Shown piece after piece: positions 54,178 through 61,979 of a stretch of DNA of 64,000 bases. A program made the translations under genes and the position numbers. The notes beneath the pieces were generated by a model, which was not told the origin of the DNA, ran no database searches, and saw only the letters and a list, made by a program, of their open reading frames with translations. The stretch is taken from the NCBI GenBank assembly GCA_016722075.1, contig JADKGW010000001.1, positions 1,116,001 to 1,180,000 of the forward strand, read 5' to 3'. Origin of the DNA: Candidatus Kouleothrix ribensis (GTDB lineage Bacteria > Chloroflexota > Chloroflexia > Chloroflexales > Roseiflexaceae). Within the stretch, counting starts at the first letter, position 1; each line of letters starts with the position of its first letter.

Positions 54178-54846
54178 ATGAGCAGTAGTGCAAGTCGTTT
54201 TTTGAAGCAAATGGGGTGGTGGATTTTCTTGCTTGTTTGCGCATTTTATGCTTCTTATGCGTTTTATATGGGTCTGGTTGAAATCCTCTTTCAACAGGGG
54301 CTTGTTGCCAGCGCGAAGCCCCGCGCCGTGCCGCTCATATTTATCATCCACGCACTGGCAGGCGGCATCGCTTTAATCAGCGGGCCACTGCAATTTAACC
54401 GGCACTTATTAAGCAAAAAGCGGAAAATACATCGCATTCTTGGGCGTACTTATGTGGTGGCCATTTGGATCTCAAGTATCGGCGGCCTGTGGAGTGCCAT
54501 ATTTTTTGAGGTAGATCTTGCCGCAAAAATTGTCTTAGGCGTGCTCTCTATCCTTTGGTTTGGCAGCACAACGATAGCATGGTTGTGTATCCTAATGCGC
54601 GACATTGCCGTACATCGGGAATGGATGATCCGTAGTTTTTCACTATCGCTCTTCTTTGTGAGCTTTAGCTTTTGGGTACCGGGGTTAGCAAACACCAGCC
54701 TGCCGGAAGCAATCAGTTATCCACTGGCTGTATTCGTGAGCTGGAGCCTTAATTTGCTGGTAGCAGAGTTGTGGATTCGTTATACACGGTCTCAATCCAG
54801 GCAGCCGTCTACGAATGTGCATCGCGATCATGCACTGCAACAGTAA
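54178..54846 (+). CDS. DUF2306 membrane protein
   Basis: A 222-residue integral membrane protein with about seven hydrophobic helices. The conserved DUF2306 features are IHALAGGIALISGPLQF, a histidine-containing helix (KIHRILGRTYVVAIWISSIG) and a second His region (RDIAVHREWMIRSFSLSLFF). The histidines may bind haem or metal, as in related cytochrome-b561-like folds (inference). GGAGGT ends at 54170, so ATG 54178 is used and the closer ATG at 54172 is not. It is co-oriented with the ICMT-like gene 30 bases on. Confidence 0.85.
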   Translation: MSSSASRFLKQMGWWIFLLVCAFYASYAFYMGLVEILFQQGLVASAKPRAVPLIFIIHALAGGIALISGPLQFNRHLLSKKRKIHRILGRTYVVAIWISSIGGLWSAIFFEVDLAAKIVLGVLSILWFGSTTIAWLCILMRDIAVHREWMIRSFSLSLFFVSFSFWVPGLANTSLPEAISYPLAVFVSWSLNLLVAELWIRYTRSQSRQPSTNVHRDHALQQ

Positions 54847-54876
54847 ATTGATAGGAAAACGATAGAGGAGAACACA

Positions 54877-55368
54877 ATGAACATATCAAAACCCGAAAAA
54901 GTAAAGGAGAGGTTAACGATGAATAGCAGAAGCGTGCTACCACCAACGTACGTATACCTGTCTATAGGGGCGATGCTACTCCTTCATTTTACCGTACCTG
55001 TAGTAAAGATCATCCATCAGCCCTGGAACTTGCTGGGGATCATCCCTGTTATCGTTGGTCTAGGACTTAACCTTGTGGGAGATAACGCTTTCAAAAAGTG
55101 CAAAACAACCGTGAAGCCATTTGAAGAATCGACAACTTTGATTACAAGCGGAGTATTCCAGATTAGTAGAAACCCGATGTATCTTGGGTTTGTACTGATT
55201 ATGAGTGGAATAGCGATATTTATGGGTTCATTGACACCGTATGCGATCATAATAGTTTTTATTATGCTCATAGATAATGTTTTCATAAGGGTTGAGGAGA
55301 TTATGCTTGAAGAGAAATTTGGTAAATCCTGGTTGGAATACAAGCGGAAAGTCAGGCGTTGGATATAG
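54877..55368 (+). CDS. Isoprenylcysteine carboxyl methyltransferase-like membrane protein
   Basis: A 163-residue membrane protein of the ICMT/PEMT-like family, with about four helices. The S-adenosylmethionine-binding C-terminal motif is present (TSGVFQISRNPMYLGFVLI, then VEEIMLEEKFGKSWLEYKRK). Bacterial members methylate unidentified small molecules or lipids. Two starts are possible: ATG 54877 behind AGAGGAGAA, and ATG 54919 behind AAAGGAGAGG. AT-rich codons end abruptly at its stop, which is also the edge of the low-GC region. Confidence 0.85.
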   Translation: MNISKPEKVKERLTMNSRSVLPPTYVYLSIGAMLLLHFTVPVVKIIHQPWNLLGIIPVIVGLGLNLVGDNAFKKCKTTVKPFEESTTLITSGVFQISRNPMYLGFVLIMSGIAIFMGSLTPYAIIIVFIMLIDNVFIRVEEIMLEEKFGKSWLEYKRKVRRWI

Positions 55369-55743
55369 TGTGGCTGATCCGCACGGCGTTCGTTACCCTG
55401 GTTGCACCCCGTCTCTCGGTTCGTCGCCCTGCACGCGCGTGCTGCACCGTGGTTGGCCACCGGGTGCTCGAAGGCGTGCGTGCTGCCGGAAGCCAGTGAG
55501 GACGTTCGCTGGCGTCTTTCTTGCCGCCAGTCATCTCCCCCCGCGCACCTCACCGCCGGCCAGGCCACAGTGTGCCACTGGCGCGCGCAAACTGCGAGCC
55601 AACTGCGACCCTTTTCGTAGATACCAGCAACTGGGCATGCTAGAATTGCGCTGGTGGCGACTCAGCGACCGAGCGCGCCTGCTACGCAGCGACGGCTTGC
55701 TGGGAGGCCCATGCGTAGCCGCCGCCGTGAAGGAGCTAAGCGC
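55369..55743. other. Intergenic region before the multi-GAF kinase
   Basis: GC content jumps back to the genome norm. No gene is supported. TAGAAT near 55641-55646 is a possible -10 box. A short ATG at 55711 with GGGAGG before it is an alternative start for the downstream gene. Confidence 0.4.
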
Positions 55744-58700
55744 ATGTGCGAACTCCAGGCAATCCAACGCCTCGAAACACTTCAGCGTGTCGCGCTCGCA
55801 ATTACCTCGCAGCACCACCGCCAGACACTGCTGCCGACGATTGTTGAGCAGGCCGTGGCGCTGCTGCACGCCAAGAGCGGCGGGATCTACGAGTACCGGC
55901 CCGAGCGCGGCGTGCTCGAGATTGTGGCCGACTACGGCCGCCCGACCTCGATGCTCGGGCGTAGCCTGCGCGTGGGCGAGGGCATGGCCGGCCGGCTGAT
56001 CAGCGGCGCTGAGCCGTTCCTGATCACCGACGACTACGACCACAGCCTGTATCGTGCCGAGGTGTTTCAGCAGCCACGGCCGTTTGGTGCGGTGATCGAG
56101 GTGCCGCTACGCTGGGATGATCGGCCGATCGGTGTGCTGTATGTCGACGACCAGTGCGGGCGCCGGTTCACGGCCGGCGATGCCGCAACGCTCCAGCTGC
56201 TGGCCGATCATGCCGCGATTGCGCTCAACAATGCCAACCTGCTCGCACGCGAGGCCAGCCAGCGCCAGCAGCTCGAGGCGCTGGCCCGCGCGAGCAGCGC
56301 AATCATGGACAACCTTGACGGCCTGGCGCTCGACGAGCGGCTCGACCTGATCGTGCAGCACGCCTGCACCATCCTCGAGGCCGAGAGCGCCGGCATCTTC
56401 CTGGTGCAGCAGCCCGGCACTATGACACTCGCGGCCAGCTTCGGCCACCGGCCCGGCGGCTTCGTGAAACACCAGCAGTTCGTGCTCCACAGCCGGCCCG
56501 GCCTGGGCCTGACCGGCTATATTGCGGCACAGGGTGTGCTGTTCAAGGCCCATGGCGAGCAGCTGCGGAGCCACCCGGCCCGGCGCGGCGAGCCGCCCCA
56601 CACGCCTTCCGACTGCTGCTCGCTGCTGGCCATCCCACTGCGGCGGCGGCGCGGTGATAGCGACGAGCTGATCGGCATGCTGCGCGTCGATAACAAGAAA
56701 GATAGCAATGGCCAGGCGCAGCCGCTGGTTGGCTTTAGCGAAGAAGATGCCTGGATCTTGCGGCTGTTTGCGAATGCTGCGGTGGTGGCGATCGAGGACG
56801 CGCTGCTGGTGGCCGAGCTGAGCGAAAAGAGCGACTACCTCGAGCGGCTGATCGCCAGCTTGCCCAATGGTGTGATCGCGATCGACCGCCAGCGCCGCGT
56901 GACCAAGTTCAACCGCCAGGCCCAGCGCATGCTGCAGTATGATTCCGAGCAGGTGATCGGCCGGCCGGTCGACCTACTCTACGACGACCCGCACGAGCCA
57001 TACCGAGTCGGCCAGCAGCTGCACAGCTCGATCGACGGCCGCTTGGCCGATTACGAGACCAGCATTCGCAGCCAGCATGGCGACCGCATCCCGATTCGCC
57101 TGGCGGCGACCTGGCTATTCGACGCCCAGGGCCGGCGCATCGGCAGTGTCGGCTATTTCGAAGATTTGCGCGCCGCCCGCGAGACGCAGCGCCGGCTCGA
57201 CCTGCTGCTGAAGGCCAGCAACATCGTGGCCGAGGCCGACGACTTCGCCCAGGGGCTGGCCCAGCTGGCCGAGATGCTGGTGACGGTGCTGCACAGCAGC
57301 TTCTGCCGCGTGTTTCTGCTGGATGAGACCAAGCAATACCTGGTGACGGCGGCGACCTACCCTGCCCCCGGCGACAGCGCCCGGTTGGATTGGAACCCTG
57401 GTATTGGCAGCCGCACCGCACTGGCCGAGTGGCCAAGCCTCGAGCGCCAGCTCGACCAGGGCCGGCCGCGGGTGCTGCGCGCGCGCAGCCCGCGTGCGCG
57501 CCTGGCCCTGCGTGAATGGACGCGCCGGCTCGAGCTGGGCTACGACATCCAGTCGCTGCTGGTGATCCCGCTGCGCGCGCGCGAGCGGGTGGTGGGCCTG
57601 CTCGACCTGGGTGAGATCCGGCCCTGGGAGCTGGCGCCCTTCACCCCAGAGATGCTGCACCTGGCCAGCGCGATCGCCGAGCAGAGCGCAGTGCTGATCG
57701 ACCGCATGCGGCTGCTCCGCGAGGCCGAGCACCAGCGCATGCAGTTTGCCGAGCTCGACAATGCCGCGCGCCAGCTGCGCGCCGAGAAAGAGCCGGCGCG
57801 CCTATACCAGACGATCGTGCGCCTGGCGATCGGGCTGGCCGATGGTAGCGCTGGCGGCCTGTTCCTCAACCACCCGCATATCGAAGAAGTCGAGCTGGTG
57901 GTGGCCGACGACTTTCCGCCCAACAGTATTGGCCGGCGGCAGTATCATAGCGAAGGGCTGATCGGCCACGTGGCGCGCGCCGGGCATCCCGAGATTGCCT
58001 ATAACTACACCTACTGGCGCGAGCACGACCCGCTGCTCCAAGCGCAGGGCTTCCAGTCGCTGATTGCGGTGCCGCTGCGCCATGCCGGCGAGGTCGAGGC
58101 GGTGCTGTTCGTCGCGCACGCGACGCAGGCCTACCATTTCTCGAATGCCACGCTCGAGATCCTCGAGCGCTTCGCGAATCACGCCTCGCTGGTGCTGCGC
58201 ACCGCCCGGCTGATCACCCGCGAGCAGCGCGCGTTTAGCCACCTGGCGATCCTGCATCAGATGAGCGATCACATTCAGGGCGCCTATGATCTGGACATGC
58301 TGCTGCATGCGGCGCTGACTACGATCACCGCCGGCTATGGGCTGGGCTTCAATCGCGCGGCGGTATTCCTGCTCGACGAGCGACGCGAGGTGCTGCAGGG
58401 CACGATCGGCATTGGCCATATCAACACATCCGAGGCCGACCAGGCCTGGGCCGAGCATTTCCAACACGGCCTGGAAGACTTCCGGCGCTACCGCGAGCTG
58501 GTGCAGCACCAGCGCCTGCCAGTCACGCCGGTGGGCGAGCGCGTACGCCAGATGCAGTTGCCGCTCGGCGCGATTGCCGGCGACCCGTTTGCGCGCGTGG
58601 CGCAGCAGCAGAAATGGCTGATCGTCTACCCCGATGAGTTTGCGAGCCTGCCGCCCAGCTTTGCCGAGTCGCTCCAGCCGACCACGCCGCTGGTGCTGGT

Positions 58701-61560
58701 GCCGCTGATCGCGCGCGGCACCACGATCGGCCTGCTGATCGCCGACAACAAGTTCACCCGCGAGCTGATCACCCACGAGCTGATCGACTCGCTGCTGGCC
58801 TTTGCGAACACCACGGCGATAGCGATCGACACCTACCAGCTCATGCGCGACACCGATCGGGCGCGCCGGCAGCTGCAGGCCTTTTACGAAGCCAGCAACG
58901 CGCTGGTCTGGTCGGATGATCCGACCCGTGTGCTAAACGAGATCGTTGAGCGCGCGCGCCAGACCGCCGGGGCGCGTGGGGTCAGCCTGGTGCTGTTCGA
59001 CGCGCGCGAGCAGGTGCAGAACGTGTATGCGGCCGGCAGCGACATGCAGATCGACCTGAGCCCGATTGTGCGCCCGAACGGCATCTCGATCGAGGTGCTG
59101 CGCACCGGCGAGCCGGTGCTGATCGAGGACGCGGCCGCCCAGCGTGGGCGCGTCAACCACACCCTGTTCGACCGGCAGGTTGCCGCCGGGCTGTGCCTGC
59201 CGGTGGCGCTCAAAGGCCAGCGCATGGGCGTCATGTGGGTGCATTACGATGCGCCGCGGGCCTTCCCGGCCGGCGAGATCGCCGCGATCCAGCTGTATGT
59301 CGACCAGGCCGCGATTGCCTACGACAACGCCAGCCAGATCGACGCACTGCGGCGGGCGCGCAGCGCGGCCCGGATCGTCGCGCAGGTGACCACGCTTGGC
59401 CAGCTGCAGCCCACCCTCGAGTCGATCGTCGCCGGCACGCGCAGCGTGCTTGGCTGCGACGCAGTGAGCCTGTACCAGTTCTACCACGAGCGCAACCAGC
59501 TGCAGCAGCCGCCGACCACCAGCGGCCTGCGCTTCCCCCAGCTGATCAGCCGCAACGACGAGTCGGCGCGCGCGGCCGAGCAGTTTGTGCTCGAGCTGCT
59601 TGATCTCGATCACATGGTGCTGATCGAAGATACCCGTAGCGACCCGCGCTTTGCCAACCGGCGCTTCACGCGCGACGAGCAGATCGCCTCGTGCGTGGTG
59701 ATCCCGCTGCGCGTCGGCGCCAGGTGCGTCGGGGTCATGTTCATCAACTACCGCCAGCAGCACCAGTTCACGCCCGACGAAGTGACCAACCTCGAGATCT
59801 TCGCCTACCAGGCGGCCGTCGCGATTCACAATGCCCAGCTGTACGAGCAGGCACAGCGGCGCGCCACTACGCTCGAGGCGCTGTATAAAGCCGGCCGTGC
59901 GATCACCAGCATGCTGGCCGAGCCCGAGCTGCTGGCGCACCTGGCCGAACAGGCCTGCGCGCTGATGGCCAGCCACGGCCAGCCGGCGACCGCGAGCCTG
60001 ATCGGGCGCGTATACGACGAGCAGCTGGTGTTTACCGCCGCATACCCGAGCGAAACTCTGACGCAGCTGCATGCCGAGGTTGGCACCATGCTCGACCTGC
60101 GCCGCGAGCGGGTTGGCATTACCGGGCGCGCGGTACGCAGCGCCACGAGCCAGCGCGTCGCCGATGTGCGCGCCGAACCAACCTACATCGAGTACCTACC
60201 CGGCACGCGCTCGGAGCTGGCGGTGCCGATCTGCATTCGCGACAAAGTCGTGGGCGTGATCAACCTTGAGCATAGCGCGCCGGGTGTGTTCGACGAGCAG
60301 CATCAGCAGGCGCTCGAGCTGCTGGCCGCGCAGGCGGCGATTGCGATCGAGAATGCCCAGCTGTTTCAGGACACGCGAGGGCTGCATAATGTCACGCTGG
60401 CGGCCGCGTCGGCGCTCCAGATCGACGATGTGCTGCGTGCCACCACCGTAAGCATCGCCAAAGAGTTCCGCTACGAGTCGGTCGGCATTCACCTGATCGA
60501 CGAGCATAGCGGATCGCTGAGCGGGCCAGCCTACTACGCCGGCAGCCTGCCGCGGAAAATGAACACGCAGATCGACCAGGGCATCACCGGGCGGGTAATG
60601 CGCACCGGCCGATCGGCGCTCGTGCCCGACGTGAGCCAGGACGCCGACTACATCGTCGGCGCCGAGCGCACGCTTGCCGAGCTGTGCGTGGCGCTCAAGC
60701 TCGATCACAAGGTAATTGGCGTGATCAATGTCGAGAGCGCGCAGCTGAACGCCTTCGGCACCCACGATCTGCACCAGATCGAGACGATCGCCCAGCAGGT
60801 GGTGGCGCGCATCGAGAACGCGCGGCTGTACACCCAGCTCGAGCGGATCTACACCCAGCTTGAGCAGACCAAGAACACGCTGGCCGCCCATACGGCAGTG
60901 GCCTGGATGGGCATCATCAGCGCGGCCTGGCGGCATGCGATCGAGAGCCACGCGCTGACGATCAAAACCGAGGTGGCGCTGGTGCGCCGGCAGCTCGACA
61001 GCGCTACGCGCCCACGCCTAGACGCACGGCTCGAGAAGATTAGCCGCATGGCCGACCAGATCTTGCAGCGGCCGATGACCCCGCCACTCGGCGGCGAGGC
61101 CAGCGAGTCGCTCGGCGTAAACGACTTCCTGCACGAGCGGCTGCACCAGCTCGGGCAGAAAGACCAGTATCGCACCGTACTGTTCGAGCTAGAGACCCGG
61201 CTCGACCCGGCTGCAACCGTGCGGATCAACCGCGAGTGGCTACGCGTGATCGTTGATACGTTGGTCGATAATGGCATCGACGCGATGCGCCGCCGGCGCA
61301 CCCGGCGGCTGCGGGTGGGGGCCGCACGCGAGGGCGACATGCTGGTGGTGACGGTTGCCGACCAGGGCATGGGCATTGCGCCCGACGTTCAGCAGCGCCT
61401 ATTCAAAGAGCATATTGTCAAGCAGACCGGCGAGCCGGGCATGGGCATGGGGCTGCTGCTGGCTCAGCTGATCGCACAGACCTATGGCGGCGAGATCGCG
61501 ATCGTCGCAACCGGGCCGCGTGGCACCACGATGTGTATTCGTCTACCGGCGGAAACCTAA
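55744..61560 (+). CDS. Giant sensor histidine kinase with nine GAF domains and a PAS domain
   Basis: A 1938-residue soluble kinase. ATG 55744 follows AAGGAG. Two GAF domains (~10-365) are followed by one PAS (~375-490, LIASLPNGVIAIDRQRRVTK), then seven more GAF domains back to back (~500-1710), each closing with a helix such as DHAAIALNNANLL or AAQAAIAIENAQLF. The dimerisation helix (WMGIISAAWRHAIESHALTI) lacks a classical HisKA box, so the phospho-acceptor is uncertain. The ATPase has an N box (IVDTLVDNGIDAM), G1 (VADQGMGIAP) and G2 (GMGMGLLLAQLI), apparently intact. It is the first gene of a run of at least three signalling genes. So many GAF domains suggest integration of several small-molecule or redox signals. 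Confidence 0.92.
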   Translation: MCELQAIQRLETLQRVALAITSQHHRQTLLPTIVEQAVALLHAKSGGIYEYRPERGVLEIVADYGRPTSMLGRSLRVGEGMAGRLISGAEPFLITDDYDHSLYRAEVFQQPRPFGAVIEVPLRWDDRPIGVLYVDDQCGRRFTAGDAATLQLLADHAAIALNNANLLAREASQRQQLEALARASSAIMDNLDGLALDERLDLIVQHACTILEAESAGIFLVQQPGTMTLAASFGHRPGGFVKHQQFVLHSRPGLGLTGYIAAQGVLFKAHGEQLRSHPARRGEPPHTPSDCCSLLAIPLRRRRGDSDELIGMLRVDNKKDSNGQAQPLVGFSEEDAWILRLFANAAVVAIEDALLVAELSEKSDYLERLIASLPNGVIAIDRQRRVTKFNRQAQRMLQYDSEQVIGRPVDLLYDDPHEPYRVGQQLHSSIDGRLADYETSIRSQHGDRIPIRLAATWLFDAQGRRIGSVGYFEDLRAARETQRRLDLLLKASNIVAEADDFAQGLAQLAEMLVTVLHSSFCRVFLLDETKQYLVTAATYPAPGDSARLDWNPGIGSRTALAEWPSLERQLDQGRPRVLRARSPRARLALREWTRRLELGYDIQSLLVIPLRARERVVGLLDLGEIRPWELAPFTPEMLHLASAIAEQSAVLIDRMRLLREAEHQRMQFAELDNAARQLRAEKEPARLYQTIVRLAIGLADGSAGGLFLNHPHIEEVELVVADDFPPNSIGRRQYHSEGLIGHVARAGHPEIAYNYTYWREHDPLLQAQGFQSLIAVPLRHAGEVEAVLFVAHATQAYHFSNATLEILERFANHASLVLRTARLITREQRAFSHLAILHQMSDHIQGAYDLDMLLHAALTTITAGYGLGFNRAAVFLLDERREVLQGTIGIGHINTSEADQAWAEHFQHGLEDFRRYRELVQHQRLPVTPVGERVRQMQLPLGAIAGDPFARVAQQQKWLIVYPDEFASLPPSFAESLQPTTPLVLVPLIARGTTIGLLIADNKFTRELITHELIDSLLAFANTTAIAIDTYQLMRDTDRARRQLQAFYEASNALVWSDDPTRVLNEIVERARQTAGARGVSLVLFDAREQVQNVYAAGSDMQIDLSPIVRPNGISIEVLRTGEPVLIEDAAAQRGRVNHTLFDRQVAAGLCLPVALKGQRMGVMWVHYDAPRAFPAGEIAAIQLYVDQAAIAYDNASQIDALRRARSAARIVAQVTTLGQLQPTLESIVAGTRSVLGCDAVSLYQFYHERNQLQQPPTTSGLRFPQLISRNDESARAAEQFVLELLDLDHMVLIEDTRSDPRFANRRFTRDEQIASCVVIPLRVGARCVGVMFINYRQQHQFTPDEVTNLEIFAYQAAVAIHNAQLYEQAQRRATTLEALYKAGRAITSMLAEPELLAHLAEQACALMASHGQPATASLIGRVYDEQLVFTAAYPSETLTQLHAEVGTMLDLRRERVGITGRAVRSATSQRVADVRAEPTYIEYLPGTRSELAVPICIRDKVVGVINLEHSAPGVFDEQHQQALELLAAQAAIAIENAQLFQDTRGLHNVTLAAASALQIDDVLRATTVSIAKEFRYESVGIHLIDEHSGSLSGPAYYAGSLPRKMNTQIDQGITGRVMRTGRSALVPDVSQDADYIVGAERTLAELCVALKLDHKVIGVINVESAQLNAFGTHDLHQIETIAQQVVARIENARLYTQLERIYTQLEQTKNTLAAHTAVAWMGIISAAWRHAIESHALTIKTEVALVRRQLDSATRPRLDARLEKISRMADQILQRPMTPPLGGEASESLGVNDFLHERLHQLGQKDQYRTVLFELETRLDPAATVRINREWLRVIVDTLVDNGIDAMRRRRTRRLRVGAAREGDMLVVTVADQGMGIAPDVQQRLFKEHIVKQTGEPGMGMGLLLAQLIAQTYGGEIAIVATGPRGTTMCIRLPAET

Positions 61561-61577
61561 CGAAAGGCCTTTGCATC

Positions 61578-61958
61578 ATGTCTTGTCGCACACACATCCT
61601 GCTGTTTCAAAGCACCGCCGACACCGCCTGGCAGCGGCTGGTCGGCGGCGCGCTACAACCGGGTGCCGAGCTGCACATGGCTACCGAGGCGACGCTGGCC
61701 GGGCAGCTTGCGGTACAGCGCTATGCACTCGCCATCCTCGATACCTCGGCACTCAGGCGCGATGTCGCGCCAATTATTGCGCAGGTGCGCGCGGCGCAGC
61801 CGGCGGCCCGGATCATTGTGATGACCGCATCGCCAACCTGGGCGCGCGCGCGCGCGGCCTTTCGGGCCGGCGCGTTCGACTATGTCGTCAAGTCGCGCAA
61901 TAGCGACGAGATTCGCGCGATCCTGGCGGCAGCGCTCGATGATCGGCCAGCCGTATAG
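61578..61958 (+). CDS. Single-domain receiver-like protein, partly degenerate
   Basis: A 126-residue response-regulator receiver fold without an output domain. The start at 61578 follows AAAGG, 17 bases after the giant kinase's stop. The phospho-acceptor Asp (LAILDTSALR), the Thr switch (RIIVMTASPTW) and the Lys (FDYVVKSRNSDE) are recognisable. The usual acidic pair after strand 1 is missing (HILLFQSTADTAW), so metal binding and phosphorylation may be impaired or altered. It is likely a partner of the kinase just upstream. Confidence 0.82.
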   Translation: MSCRTHILLFQSTADTAWQRLVGGALQPGAELHMATEATLAGQLAVQRYALAILDTSALRRDVAPIIAQVRAAQPAARIIVMTASPTWARARAAFRAGAFDYVVKSRNSDEIRAILAAALDDRPAV

Positions 61959-61979
61959 CCTGGATTATGAAGTGGCACT

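Noticed and set aside
55369..55743. Open frames in the spacer before the giant kinase
   Set aside because: They are short, in high-GC sequence, without ribosome-binding sites or recognisable motifs.
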